NCBI RefSeq assembly: GCF_026151205.1
Contig: NC_087072.1
Span: forward strand, 20,240,103 to 20,304,102
Reading direction: 5' to 3'
Source: Bolinopsis microptera
Lineage: Eukaryota > Ctenophora > Tentaculata > Lobata > Bolinopsidae
DNA: 64,000 bases
How positions within the stretch are numbered: the stretch's first letter is position 1; each line of letters opens with the position of its first letter. A program made the translations under genes and the position numbers. Shown here piece after piece: positions 38,101 through 48,403 of the stretch. The notes under the pieces are model-generated. The model was not told the DNA's origin, searched no databases, and worked only from the letters and a program-made list of their open reading frames with translations.

Positions 38101-41100
38101 CTTGTTCAAGCCTTCTATCGAGATACTAAATACAGGTATTGTGGTGACCGAACATATGGAGAGGGCCTTAGAAAACCTTAAAGATAAGTTGATTGATGAC
38201 GTTAACTTTAAATCAACGTTTTTTAAAAGTATCGATTCCGATGGTTTTAAACCTCTAAAAGCAGGAGAAAAATTTACGAATCCGATGCTGGCTTTAGCAT
38301 ATCAGAAAATATCTGAAGAAGGACCTGATGGATTCTACAAAGGCGAGATTGCAGCCAATATCGTCAAAGCCACCGAAGCGACAGGCGGAATCCTTACCTT
38401 AAAAGACTTGGAAGGCTACACTGTAACGATCGATGAGCCGTTTAAGTTTGAATATAGAGGACAGAAGATCATTTCAGCTCCTCCTCCAGCCTCCGGTCAC
38501 GTGATAGCACTAGCGCTACAAATCCTTGACAATTTCGATATTCCATCGTTTAGTAAGGTGAAAGCTTGGAACTATATATTAGAGGCAATGAGGTTCGGTT
38601 ACGGCATGAGGAGCAGAACAGGAGACCCAATCTACTCTACCAAAACAAAAGAAGTTGTAAAGTTGGTCCAAGGGAAAAACTACATGGAGAAGATAGTAAA
38701 AGATCACTTCTGGGGAGACAAGTTGATCCCATTTAAATATAGAAAAATGTACAGTGACCCTATCTACACCAACTATGACGGAACCCACACCACACATGTA
38801 TCTGTACTGGGCCCTGATGGAGAAGCCGTTTCTTGTACGTCCACTGTAAACTTGTGGTTTGGATCACGTGTCATGACTGATAACGGAATCGTTATGAACA
38901 ACGAAATGGACGACTTCTCCATACCAGAGAAGCTTAATGCATTTGACTACCGGCCCTCGCCTGAAAACTTCATACTTCCTGGTAAGAGACCTATGTCTTC
39001 CTCCTCCCCCTCAATTGTGTTCGACAGTGACGGGAAGGCAACATTTGTGACGGGGGCAGCCGGTGGCTCTAGAATCATCTCATCAACCTTACTGTCGCTG
39101 ATAAATGCCATGGACTGGAAAATGACCCTAACGGACAACTTGAAGGCAGTTAGAATCCATGATCAGCTGAGTAACAACAAGACTTATCACGAAGATTTGG
39201 ATTTTATAACGCCACTTGACCCTGAAATAGAAACTGGTTTAAGCACTTTAGGATACAATATGACAGCTATAGAGGGTGTGAGAAGTGCTGTAACCAGCGT
39301 CTCCAAGCTTTTAGGCATAACAGAAGCCACAGGTGACCCGAGAAAGAAAGGAACTGGAATTGTCATCAATTAATTTACAAGTTATGTATTTAAGTTTTCA
39401 TAATTATCTACAGATTTTTACCATCTTTAACTCTAAGTTTTGGGGCGTAGCTTCTCTGTGGTGGCTCCAAAGATCTACAATCGTCGGCCTGATACCATTT
39501 CATCGGCTCAATCACTGGAATCATTTAAAGCCCTTCTAAAAACGTTTCTGTTTAAACTGCCCCTTCATAAACTTGAAAAACTTTATTGATAATTTTATTT
39601 TAGTCAATATTGGTGTTCGATTTTTACATTTAAGTATCATTTTCTGTCATTAGACTTAGCAGCAATAGCAGCAAATCTGGGGAAACTTTGAAATACACCA
39701 ATTTGAAGCATTTAACCCCCCCTTAAAAATCACAGATTATGAATTTTAGTAATCTGAATATTTACATAGGTCCAAAAATGTCATAGCTTCATGATAGTGC
39801 AACGAAAAAAATCTCAGAACATTTTGGTGCGGAGTTAGGTGGTTAAGTAGTCGAAAAATGACTGATTTGTTAGTGGACATTTTTTCATACCTCTAACACC
39901 CAAACCCTTACTACAGTGAAGATATAAGTACTACAGTTAAAATTGATGGTCATTATTGAACAAAAATGGTTCATTGACACATAGTTGAAGAAAGAAATTA
40001 AAAAAGTTAATAATTGGGTCTGTGGAGTGGTATATATATAATGTTTATGTTATAGTGTATGCCTGCGCGCGCGTACTTAACCATCTGTAGACCAACATAT
40101 TTAGTTTATGCTTAATTTCTTTATATATCATGTCACCACTAGAGTGCCCAATACTTTTAGTGAAGGTCTGATGTAAAACGGTTAACCACCAACTGTGGTA
40201 TATCAGAAAAACCCATATGTGTATGAGTGCGCGCGCGCACGTACTTAACCACCTGGTATGGCACAGCATTGAGTTATCACCATAATTCCAAAAACAGAAG
40301 ACACTATTCAGGTGCCCAAAACTTTTGGTTATGGTCCTGATACCATAAAACCTTAGATGTGGCCTCAATGTGGTTAAAACATGTTTATTTTGGACCTTCG
40401 GTCAACAGAAGCCACCACAAATTAACCATTATTCAGCAACCACCGAACTTTTGGTGCCTTATTTGTATTGATATTTGATTATGAGAGATAGCTGAAGGAT
40501 AATAAGTGATTTTAAAGATAGTGTAACAGAATGTGTGGCCGTATGGCGGTTAAAACTTCCAAAAACACTGATTTAGGCCAATTTTAGACCTTTATTAACC
40601 ATGATGGACGCAACACAGGACTCAGCAATGTTTCTGTGCATATAAATGAGCTGGTAGTTATATCTAGATAATGTAGCATGGCCAGCTATAGCTTTACAAA
40701 GCTAATGTGTGCTCTAAAAATGGTTAATTAGTGCAAATATAGGGTATTTTCGAGACATTTTAACCACCTTAGCTGCACATTGATCAGAATGCATGAACTT
40801 CGAGTCAATTATGCATTTGCAAACAAATATACATTCAATCGGATAGCAATCCATTATCTGAAGTTCATATTGTGGTTAATGTCCACTTTAATAGATGCCT
40901 TGTTCAACAGCCTAGCAAGTCATATAGCCCTTTTAACCACTTTTATGACAACATTTCTTGATAACTTTTATCAAAACCCTTCAAATGTTCTTTGTTGACC
41001 AGAAAAAGTTGACTAAAATCATTAATATTGTTTTGATTGGTGGTTAACAAAATATTTTGACGTTTTAACCATCTTTTTAGCACTTTTTACGAATATTAAA

Positions 41101-43744
41101 CCACCTAAAATTAACCATACTATTGAATTGCACATCTGTGATGAAAAATTATCATCCATGTACAAATGAACAACCACCACTATACATCTATAACCAGAGC
41201 AATATTTATTGCTCATCGTTCATCTTCCATTTAACCACCATTAGGACCACAAAATGCCCCCAATGAGGGTTATTAACTTTTGTAATCATTGCACCATGGG
41301 ATGATCTCAATATAATGACTACTCAGTTTATAATATCATATCTCAAAATGGTGGTTAACCCTAAAACTGGTATTTTAACCACCATAGTGGCCACATGGAG
41401 GATTCATTAACCTCAATTATTCAACATAACTGTACTGCAGTGTTTTGTGCGCCAGAAAAACATCACCCCAACATTGAGATTAACCACAATAAGCTGCAAT
41501 ATCATGTTGAAGTCGACATACACAAATTTTGTGAAAAAAGTCAATGTCCACCAAGTTTCCCCAGATTTGCTGCTATTGCTGTTAGCGATATATATTTTCA
41601 AGCATACGTTACCAGTCCTTATCTTATTCAAGTACTTTTCTGGGATGTTTAGATTTTAACACTGCTGAGTATAAGTTTTATAGTGGTGTTATTAAACTTC
41701 AATTTATTATTATTATTCTATGATACAACTTATTGTTTCATTGATTAGAGCAATAGACTATATACAACAAACCAGTATTTTAGCTTTAATCTGAAAAATA
41801 TGAAATGAAATGAAATGAAATGAGGTATTTATATCCCGCTCATATGATTAACCAACAACACAAGGAAGGTGGTTAACCATGTCAGAGCGGCTGACTGTGA
41901 GTGATGTGAGCAAATGTGTAAAAATGAACAAGAGTGTAACGTAATATTAATATAAGACCAAGACAAAATTAAAACATCTTTTATTTAAAACCACACTAAA
42001 CTAAAAAAAAAAGAAAAAAAGCAGAGACCATACAATACATGTAGGTATAATAAAGGTTAGTACAGTGACATAGAAAGGTAGAGAACTTAGACATAAAATG
42101 GAGTGCGGTAAGAGATAAAAGCCAAGGTGTCTTGCAAAATGAAGACAAATGGAAAGAAAAAACAGCAAAACTGATTATATAAATGGTTCTTTAACATTCG
42201 CTTGAAGGATTTGGTATCAGTAATACATCTCAACATCAGTGGAAGAGAGTTCCATGCAATCGGTGCATGGCTTGAGAAACGTCTGTCATCAACTTTGGAA
42301 TTTTTATTCTTTGGTAACTTGAGCATGAGATGGTCATCAGGTCTCTTCGACCTGGTCATGGTCATGGTGTTTGAGAGTTCTTTATCCGCTACATCCAAAT
42401 CCAGTAGTGCTTTGAGGTAATCAGGTGCAGTACCGTGAACTGATTTGTGGGTTAATAGACAAACTTTAAAGAATATTCGTTGGTCTATAGGGAGTATGTG
42501 GGCCTTCTTATAGAAGGGAAACAAGTCCGTGGTTCTGTCTTCTATGTTATAGATGAAACGAACTGCCCCATTAAGGGTGGATCTAAGTTTGTTTAGTCTG
42601 GTCTTGGGTAGATTCATGTATAGAGAATTACAGTAATCTAACTTAGATATAACCAGTTGTTTCACCAACATCAATTTAATGCCTTCATCCAGGTAACGAC
42701 CAATAGTTCTTAGGTTCATCATTGTCCAGCTACATTTCCTTTTGACATTATTGATCTGTCTTTCCATATTTAAAGTTTCATCAAATTTGACACCCAGACT
42801 GTTCCAGCTGTCTCCTTTGCACTCCGTAGGTAGAATTTCAGTGCTTCCAAATTGCAGTCTGACACTGAGTTCACACTTTTTTAGAATATGGCTCTTTCCT
42901 AACACCAATAGTTCTGTCTTACTTTCATTCAGTTTCATGTAATTCTTCACCATCCATGCTTTTATTTCTGCGAGACATTTGTTTGTTCTGTCTTGGACAT
43001 CAGTGAACTGTACCACACGGTTTGGTTGAAATGAGATGTACAGTTGAGAATCATCTGCATAGAGCTGTATCAACAAAATAAATTATAATATTATCTCATT
43101 ATATCAAAACTTCAAACAACTCACTTTGCTTCAAAAATATTAGCAGCTTCTTTAACTTAGTAGGCATCTCTTTTGGTAGGGGACGACCAAAGATGATTTC
43201 ACTGTCTCCTGAAGAGTTATCATGTCTTCATAATTCACTAATCGGTAACAAGACAAATTTACAAATTCAGAAAGTATCGTATTAATCTTTTCTCAAAAAT
43301 TTATAAGTGTCAAAATAGTAAGTCACAAACCAGTGTTAGTTTCATTTCCATTTTGAAACAAAGTTTTAGCAGCACTTGTTATGTCAAAGAACACGTTTCT
43401 TCTTACAAGGGATGAGTTGTCTGGGGACCCTTGTTCGTCACTGGTACTGCTTTTCTTCTTGTCTGGACTTCTGCAAGAAAATATAATGTTTATACACATA
43501 AGAAAATTCAATTGAATATGTATCCAAATACTGAGCTGCGGGTCATCAAAATAGATCTGAATAGATAACAATTGAATTTTAAAATGTAGATTAAGCACAC
43601 TGATATAGATATAATGAAAAAGATTACAAGTCTTAAGCCATATTCTCACCCAACAAGTTCAGAGTAGTTTGGAATATCGATGATCTGTGAAATTAGACTC
43701 AATATTATCATGAAAATGCTTTCTGTTCCTTTCAGTGTATCCAT
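23103..43744 (-). CDS. RhoGAP-domain protein, ARHGAP19-like, 9 exons, 519 aa
   Basis: RhoGAPs speed GTP hydrolysis by Rho GTPases; ARHGAP19 relatives act on RhoA in cytokinesis. The exons are, in transcript order, 43744-43650, 43470-43331, 33660-33445, 32676-32594, 31913-31698, 30473-30300, 29616-29500, 25641-25323 and 23302-23103. They join in phase at every GT-AG junction to 1560 nt. The GAP domain spans about residues 50-250: YEGIFRKCGS with arginine finger Arg87, AASVLKQYVAELPEPLL, LQLVLLLLPEENR, LLSEVALNPH and the Asn-containing HNLGLIFAP. A helical VPRDLEQTASKYQARL segment follows, then a Ser/Thr-rich low-complexity region (348-453) and an acidic tail ending REYFV. Introns are long (up to 9.7 kb) and repeat-filled. 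The GAP assignment is firm. The ARHGAP19 orthology, from domain layout and length, is tentative, and a more 5' exon cannot be excluded. Confidence 0.85.
24813..24850. repeat. Hairpin with CTTCG apical loop (RhoGAP intron 8)
   Basis: The outer stem TTCCCTAC/GTAGGGAA and inner stem TTGC/GCAA surround CTTCG, followed by an A-run. The architecture matches 21328-21357 although the outer stems differ. Confidence 0.6.
25866..29325. repeat. Head-to-head satellite: ~330-bp units in inverted arrays (RhoGAP intron 7)
   Basis: Left-array units read GGAACATGGGGACATCG at about 25868, 26165, 26688 and 27014. From about 27355 the same unit appears as its reverse complement (CGATGTCCCCATGTTCC near 27605, 27935, 28267, 28597, 28930) with about 331-bp spacing. 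Copies toward the centre are more alike than those at the left edge. Each unit contains the 12-bp palindrome GGTCCTAGGACC. The array turns at about 27350-27365 with almost no spacer. No coding is seen. The host-gene transcript would contain both arms. Confidence 0.9.
29628..29735. repeat. 62-bp-offset duplication beside RhoGAP exon 7
   Basis: The block GCATATATTAACAGGCG, GTCATGTATAAAACT occurs at 29631 and again at 29693, with one difference. It lies just upstream of the exon 7 acceptor (minus sense). Confidence 0.8.
30850..30889. repeat. 16-bp perfect-stem hairpin (RhoGAP intron 5)
   Basis: CCTATCTTAAGGTCTA is followed by an 8-nt loop and its exact reverse complement. The GGTCTA half is repeated once more just downstream (AGGTCTAAAT). 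No promoter or terminator role is evident. Confidence 0.85.
31866..32008. repeat. 71-bp tandem duplication spanning the RhoGAP exon 5 acceptor
   Basis: Units start at 31866 and 31937, with a third partial start at 32008. Each complete unit holds, in minus sense, a polypyrimidine-CACAG acceptor followed by the codons for an MLL(M/I)LLSEVALNPHSL segment. The lower-coordinate copy is the real exon edge because it runs on into the GAP domain in frame. The upstream copy lacks a donor, and splicing to it would shift the frame to an early stop. Confidence 0.85.
34344..34381. repeat. G/C homopolymer cluster in RhoGAP intron 2
   Basis: A GGGGACCGGGGG block is followed by a GAAGACCCCCC block and a C-run of about 18. 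The GAAGACCCCC context also occurs at 12511-12530, which may point to a shared repeat family. Confidence 0.6.
34862..36003 (-). pseudogene. RTE-like LINE, 5'-truncated, in RhoGAP intron 2
   Basis: A 338-residue open frame (34878-35894) covers the RT second half and C-terminus: SGTGQGDIQGP, the catalytic DYADDL, VSNFVYLGANI, RTPTKIRIYKAAVITILLYG and RLRWYGHVVRMPETRFP. Upstream to about 36003, homology continues in another frame (HYGLPEKYFRIFQAFFNGT), so a frameshift separates the two parts. The endonuclease is missing. It lies in the same orientation as the RhoGAP gene. The frame is long for a dead copy, implying moderate age. Confidence 0.85.
36004..37446. other. Upstream region of GGT, with an old internal duplication
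   Basis: No exon was found. Two blocks about 337 bp apart (near 36672 and 37009) share the ordered words CACGTCCAG/CTACGTCCAG, TTTCTTATCGTTTT, TACACTCGTTC and CTATTCCGTC/TTATTCCTTC. This indicates an ancient tandem duplication of the presumed GGT promoter side. No TATA box can be assigned with confidence. Confidence 0.45.
37447..39373 (+). CDS. GGT: Gamma-glutamyltransferase (gamma-glutamyl transpeptidase), 584 aa
   Basis: GGT cleaves the gamma-glutamyl bond of extracellular glutathione. It is a type II membrane protein that self-cleaves at its catalytic threonine. Exon 1 (37447-37452) holds only ATG GAC before GTAAGT, and exon 2 (37625-39373) starts after TTTGTTTCAG and carries the rest. 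No ATG suits the start inside exon 2. Residues 18-40 form a hydrophobic membrane anchor. GGGGFMLVH and VINFRERAP (substrate-binding Arg) follow; the nucleophile is Thr391 in DGTHTTHVSV. VTGAAGGSRI and PMSSSSPSI match the oxyanion and binding loops. The length fits the family (human GGT1 is 569 aa). It sits in RhoGAP intron 2, on the opposite strand. Confidence 0.93.
39434..39588 (+). pseudogene. LINE C-terminal scrap downstream of GGT
   Basis: The frame GRSFSVVAPKIYNRRPDTIS continues SAQSLESFKALLKTFLFKLP and ends at a TGA. This is the standard last segment of CR1/L2/Jockey LINEs (aaPkxWNxLPxxI, sxFKxxLKTxLF). It begins 61 bp after the GGT stop and may form part of its 3' UTR. Confidence 0.7.
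39660..41581. mobile_element. 1.9-kb inverted-repeat element packed with a TTTTAACCACC motif
   Basis: The ends are perfect 29-bp inverted repeats beginning CAGCAATAGCAGCAAATCTG, flanked by TTAG at 39656-39659 and 41582-41585 (a 4-bp target duplication). The interior has no convincing coding frame but holds about 23 copies of TTAACCAC(C/T) or its complement, irregularly spaced and in both orientations (for example 39838, 40179, 40246, 40759, 41038, 41228, 41350, 41372). The CAG/CTG termini and 4-bp duplication point to a cut-and-paste DNA transposon derivative. The superfamily is unknown. Confidence 0.78.
41800..43076 (-). mobile_element. CR1-like LINE, 5'-truncated, in RhoGAP intron 2
   Basis: A 329-residue open frame (42087-43076) starts at the RT catalytic box QLYADDSQLY and continues MKLNESKTELLVLG, NSLGVKFDETLNM, ISKLDYCNSLYMNLP, the FKVCLLTHKSVHG block, APIAWNSLP and FKRMLKNHLY. 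The 3' end is a (CATTT)n tail in minus sense, at 41800-41823. Upstream RT parts and the endonuclease are missing. It lies in the same orientation as the host gene. Confidence 0.88.
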
Positions 43745-44011
43745 CTTGACTAGAATATACTATAAGTCAGAAAAATGAGAGAAATTGAATACTAAACGTA
43801 ATGCATATATATTTATATATCAAGAGTGTAAGTCTAAATTAAAATGGTTCAATATAGTAGAAACTCTTACGGGCATTTTCTGCTCAATAATAATATGCTA
43901 GGGACCAATTTTTTCCATCAACTTTATAAAAAAGTATAAGATGGTTAGAAGTGGTAGGAATTTAGGATGGGTATAGAAGGTAGGTAAGTTTTTCGTGTCA
44001 CAAAGGAAAAC

Positions 44012-44539
44012 ATGTGCTCCTTCATATTATCACCCGATGGTCGCGCATACATCTGTTATACATTTTGCTATGTATTAATATTTTTTGTTCAAGCTTTTGT
44101 TTACTTCATGCAATACAAACTTCTTATTTTGTTGTGGGTGCTTGGTGCTACCACAGACTTGGCTCCCGATATCAGTAATCCCTTTATATATTGTTGCATA
44201 AATTATGATGTTGATGTTATGTTGAACATGATTGCAGAGAGATTGAATTATTACACGAAATGGACGATAGATGTTATTATGATTGACATTGTATTACCTA
44301 CCACAGATTTCACGTCTATCAATTTGTTTAATGCAACATCTTATGTAAGCAACCATTCGTTCACATGGCTTGACATTGTATTACCTACCACAGATTTCAC
44401 GTCTATCAATTTGTTTAATGCAACATTTTATGTAAGCAACCATTCGTTCACATGGCTTTTGTTCTTCAAACTTTTAACTGCATATCACCACACAGGCTAC
44501 GGTGTCCGGTCATTTAACGTTTTACAATTAAATAATTGA
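44012..44539 (+). CDS. Unrecognised 175-residue open frame with a 29-residue internal duplication
   Basis: The product would be hydrophobic at its N-terminus (residues about 12-47) with many Asn-x-Ser/Thr sites. The family is not recognised. An 87-bp tandem duplication (units from 44285 and 44372, differing at two or three bases) repeats DIVLPTTDFTSINLFNAT plus YVSNHSFTW in frame. The frame may be chance: no splice context or homology supports it, and LINE debris starts just downstream. Confidence 0.25.
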   Translation: MCSFILSPDGRAYICYTFCYVLIFFVQAFVYFMQYKLLILLWVLGATTDLAPDISNPFIYCCINYDVDVMLNMIAERLNYYTKWTIDVIMIDIVLPTTDFTSINLFNATSYVSNHSFTWLDIVLPTTDFTSINLFNATFYVSNHSFTWLLFFKLLTAYHHTGYGVRSFNVLQLNN

Positions 44540-44730
44540 CAACATGGCAAACTCTCCATTTTGTGCTCCATAGCACCCCAAGAATGGTGAATGAAGAAGC
44601 ATTATTTGATATTTTGACCAACATGAGACGATCGCTAATTGTAATTTTATATTTTAAAAATGCAATGCCTACGAGTATGGTTCATGGAGATTTAGCGTCC
44701 GCTAACCGTTTCAATTCTTGTTGGACCAAA

Positions 44731-44761
44731 AATAGGCCAAAAACCATATTTTTGGCCTATT
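44731..44761. repeat. 13-bp perfect-stem hairpin
   Basis: AATAGGCCAAAAA, loop CCATA, then the exact reverse complement. It lies immediately before the LINE fragment at 44766. Confidence 0.85.
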
Positions 44762-44765
44762 TGTT

Positions 44766-45651
44766 GTGCCCTCTCAGTCAGATTTAGGAGTCGCAATAAA
44801 CTCCAGGTTTAATTGGGGTGCACAATGTAAAGCGCTTTTTTCCAAAGCTAACTCTAGACTTGGACTACTTAAGAGAACATGTCATTTCACTACTGATAAA
44901 AGGCAGAAAAGATCGTTCTATTTAGCGTTAATTAGGTCTATATTTGAACATTGTTCTGTCATATGGTCCCCTCAATCTGCAACTCATCTTCAACAGTTTG
45001 TTGCTATCCAAAAGAGGGCTATTAAATGGATCAATGGTGAACCCTACTCCAGTTATAATGACGATAAACTTGTTACAGAGCAAAAGAAACTAAATATTCT
45101 CCCTGTTAAACAGAAGTTTATTTATAACAATCTTATGACCAGTGGCGTAACGAAGGGCCCCACTGGCCCCCGCTGTCAGCCCTACTTAACTAAAGTACTA
45201 GCAAAACTGCGCGTTTTGCTCTAGATACACACTTTTTTTGATATTTTACCGGCGTATCCTCTAAAATCACCTAATTTGTTCAATTTTAAGGGAGGGGCAC
45301 CAAAAGGGGAGGGGGCACTAACAGGGGGGCGCTTTTTCGGCGAGGGGTGCCAACAGGCAACGTTACGCCACTGCTTATGACCTTCTATAAAATAGTGAAT
45401 AGCATAATTCCAGTTTCGATCCTTACTTATATAGTCCTATGCCGCGCCGTCCAGAGGGCACCCGATACACTAGGCACAATGCTCAAATAATTAATAGGTC
45501 GGATACTTCAACTTACATGAGTACCACTGTGCCCTGCTCGGATGCCTTCCGAAATAGCTTCTTTCATAGATCTATGCTGAAATGGAATAGTCTACCAGTA
45601 TGTATCCGGCAGTTAGAGCGGATTTCTAATTTTAAGGCCAACCTCTGACTG
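44766..45651 (+). pseudogene. Jockey/CR1-type LINE C-terminal fragment split by a hAT MITE
   Basis: The frame QSDLGVAINSRFNWGAQCKA continues to LIRSIFEHCSVIWSPQS, LQQFVAIQKRAIKWING and LNILPVKQKFIYNNLM. It is then cut at 45140 by a 234-bp element and resumes after 45381 as TFYKIVNSIIPVSI. A frameshift follows, then PRRPEGTRYTRHNAQ and SMLKWNSLPVCIRQLERISN, ending at a stop. Removing the MITE and one target copy restores continuous homology. Confidence 0.85.
45140..45373. mobile_element. hAT MITE, 234 bp, complete, with 8-bp target duplication
   Basis: The terminal inverted repeats are CAGTGGCGTAACG at 45140-45152 and CGTTACGCCACTG at 45361-45373. CTTATGAC stands directly outside both ends (45132-45139 and 45374-45381). 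An 8-bp duplication and CAG/CTG termini are diagnostic of hAT transposons. It has no coding capacity. The right half is shared with 996-1109. Confidence 0.95.
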
Positions 45652-46097
45652 CCGATACAGTCTGGCCAGACTAGCTCAACAGTCTTATGAGTCTCAGAAA
45701 TGTGTTTTTGTTGGTTACAATTCTGTCCGTCCAATTTCCTATCCGCTTGTCTTCTTCTATTTTCTTTTATCAGTTGTGACGGAATTGTAATGAACAAAAT
45801 CCTTATAATTATTTATGATATATTTGCTTTCATGTTATTGTTTGTCATTCAAATTTGGTAGACGGTCCCAGCGTTAATGTGGCTCTTGCTATGTGTTGGT
45901 TCAGCCGAATTAATTATTATGTAATCAAGTTTATTTTTCACTTTTAGTTAGTTGTCATCAGGCAAAACATTAAGCAACTTATATTGCAGTACCATTTATC
46001 AATTAGTATATCAAAATATGTCATTGTAATTTTGCATGGCTGAAATGTAACGCTTAATTTATATATATAATAATTAATTGAATTTTTAAATTAAAAA
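45652..46097. other. Probable 3' UTR of the LINE at 44766 and unassigned AT-rich DNA
   Basis: No gene was recognised. The sequence between the stop of one LINE fragment and the start of homology of the next is AT-rich and without a clear tail. Confidence 0.4.
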
Positions 46098-48403
46098 ATA
46101 TGCAAATGTTAAAACTGAAGCAACCGATATATCTGATCACGATATGGTCAACGTCCTACTCTCCTTCAACCCTGGTGTGATGGAATAGGCCCATGCTACA
46201 TATCTTGATGAAATGAACTTTCGAGCATTAGATTTCAATCAAGCTGATTTTCCCCGACTGAATGAAGTTTTTGAAGCTATTGATTGGGATGAACTGAGAG
46301 ATGCTGGTACGTTCGAGGAATTTCCTGCCAAGTTCACGGATAAAGTACTAAACACGTGCATATCGAACATTCCCAAGAAACGACCTCCAACAGGCAAGCC
46401 TAAGCTCTACAACTCTCTCAGAAGACGGAAGTCTAAGCTTAAAACTCGTCTCTCCGCAGCAAGGTGCGCCGATGACAATGCCCGAATTAAGAAACTTGAA
46501 GACGAGATCGGGCTGGTGTGCTATGAGATAAAGGAGGCCATAGTCAACCATCTCGACCAAGGTGAAAGGAGAGCGGTGGAGCGGATCAAAAGTAACCCCA
46601 AATATTTCTTCTCCTATGCCAAATCATTCTCCAAAGTGAAACACAACATCTCTACCCTCCTTAACGGCAATAAGGAACTAGTAACGGAAAGAACTCGCCA
46701 ACATCCTTCAACAACAGTTCTGCTCCGTTTTCAGCGACCCTAACTGTCCCGACACAGCAGTCCCTACATTTGCGGTACCACCCCTTATCAGTAGAGACAA
46801 TGACATTGTGTTAATACCTGATAGTATCATGAAAGCTATATCTGAAATCAAGCTAGACTCTGCCCCTGGACCCGATGGAATACCAGCTATTCTTCTCAAA
46901 AGGTGTGCTACCAGCCTTAGTGTCCCGATTTATCTTATGTGGTCAGAGTCCATGTCATCTGGTATAGTGCCAAGCTTCTACAAGACGGGTTATGTTTCGC
47001 CACTATTCAAGAAAGGCAGTAGATGTGAAGCTGGAAACTACAGACCTTCCACTTTGACCTCCCACGTTGTAAAAGTGTATGAAAGAGTGGTAAGGAAACA
47101 TATGGTTGAGTATTTGGAAGCCAACAGTCTCTTGACCAATAAGCAGCATGGTTTCAGAGCGAATAGGAGCTGCTTGACTCAAATGCTCGGCCATTTTGAC
47201 GACATCTACGAAGGGTTTACTCGTGGTGAAGATACAGATTCTATATATCTGGATTACGCTAAGGCGTTCGATAAAGTCGACTTAAATCTTCTCATCCACA
47301 AGCTGAAAAAATATGGGTTTCATGGCAAGCTCATAGAGTGGATAAAGTCCTTTCTCTTTGATCGCGAACAAGTCGTGGTGCTTAATGGGGTTCACTCGGT
47401 TATCGCAAAGGTTTTAAGTGGTGTTCCCCAGGGAAGCGTTTTGGGGCCGCTTCTCTTTATCTTGTTCATCAATGATCTAGAACAAGTAGTGGACTCATCT
47501 AGGGTGAGTTTTTTCGCCGATGATACTAGAGTCTCCAAACAGATTGGCTGTTTTGAAGACTGTCAGTTGTTACAAGAAGATATCTATAAGATTCTTGACT
47601 GGTCACGTAGCAACAACATGAAGCTTCACGAGCAGAAGTTCGAACTGTTAAATCACCTTCATAACAGTAAGAGCTCATTCCCCGAGCTACCCTTCTTTGC
47701 CGAAACACTGCGTTACAAAGTATCCAGTCAGGACATACTTTATCCTGTCGAAAACGTCCGAGATCTTGGAGTTATGGTTTCAAGTGATCTTAGCTGGTCG
47801 ACACACATCGGCAACATGGTACCCAAAGCAAGGAGCACGCTATCTTGGGTATTCAGTGTGTTCAAAACTCGTGACAAGACCGTAATGACTACTCTCTACA
47901 AGTCACTAGTAAGAAGCTTACTAGAGTATTGCTGCCCACTCTGGAGCCCTACCAAGGTGACTGAAATTCAGCTGATAGAGGGGGTGCAAAGAACTTTCAC
48001 CAGTCGTATTGGCGGTCTTCAACATCTCAACTATTGGGAAAGACTCGTACAGCTTAAATTGATGTCTCTACAGCGCAGAAGGGAGAGGTATATCATACTG
48101 ATGATGTGGAAGATTCTCCATAATATGGTACCAAACTGCTGTGATATCAAGTTCAAGGTGACCCCAAGACACGGGGATGTAGCTGTCATACCCTCATTGT
48201 CAAAGTCAAGTTCCTTACGCAACCAGTCACTGTACGACAGGTCTTTTGCAGTTCAAGGACCGAAGCTGTGGAACAAAGTGCCTCACACAGTAAAGGCTGA
48301 TTCATCCTTTGACATGTTTAAGTGTAGTTTGTCGAACTTTCTTGCTTTGATACCGGACAACCCTCCGGTCGCTGGCTACAGCTGCAGTTGGTCAAACTCA
48401 CTC
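46098..48403 (+). pseudogene. LINE (Jockey/CR1 type): end of endonuclease, RT and C-terminal region
   Basis: Homology starts at the last endonuclease motif (DISDHDMV, near 46120). An EN-RT linker follows in the frame 46213-46743, and after a +1 shift the RT begins: LDSAPGPDGIPAILLKR, GNYRPSTLTSHVVKVYE, DYAKAFDKVDLNLLI, LSGVPQGSVLGPLLFILFIN and the catalytic FFADDT near 47512. The C-terminal region has RDLGVMVSSDLSWSTHI, LLEYCCPLWSP and GPKLWNKVPHTV. At about 48400 the frame runs without a stop into another LINE. It has an early stop and one frameshift, so the copy is dead. Confidence 0.9.

Larger units (their letters stand above)
43745..44765. other. Region upstream of RhoGAP, no recognised gene
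   Basis: The RhoGAP start is preceded (minus sense) by a pyrimidine-rich acceptor-like TTTTTCTGACTTATAG ending 15 nt before the ATG. An unrecognised open frame lies at 44012-44539 and a hairpin at 44731-44761. No other features were recognised. Confidence 0.5.
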
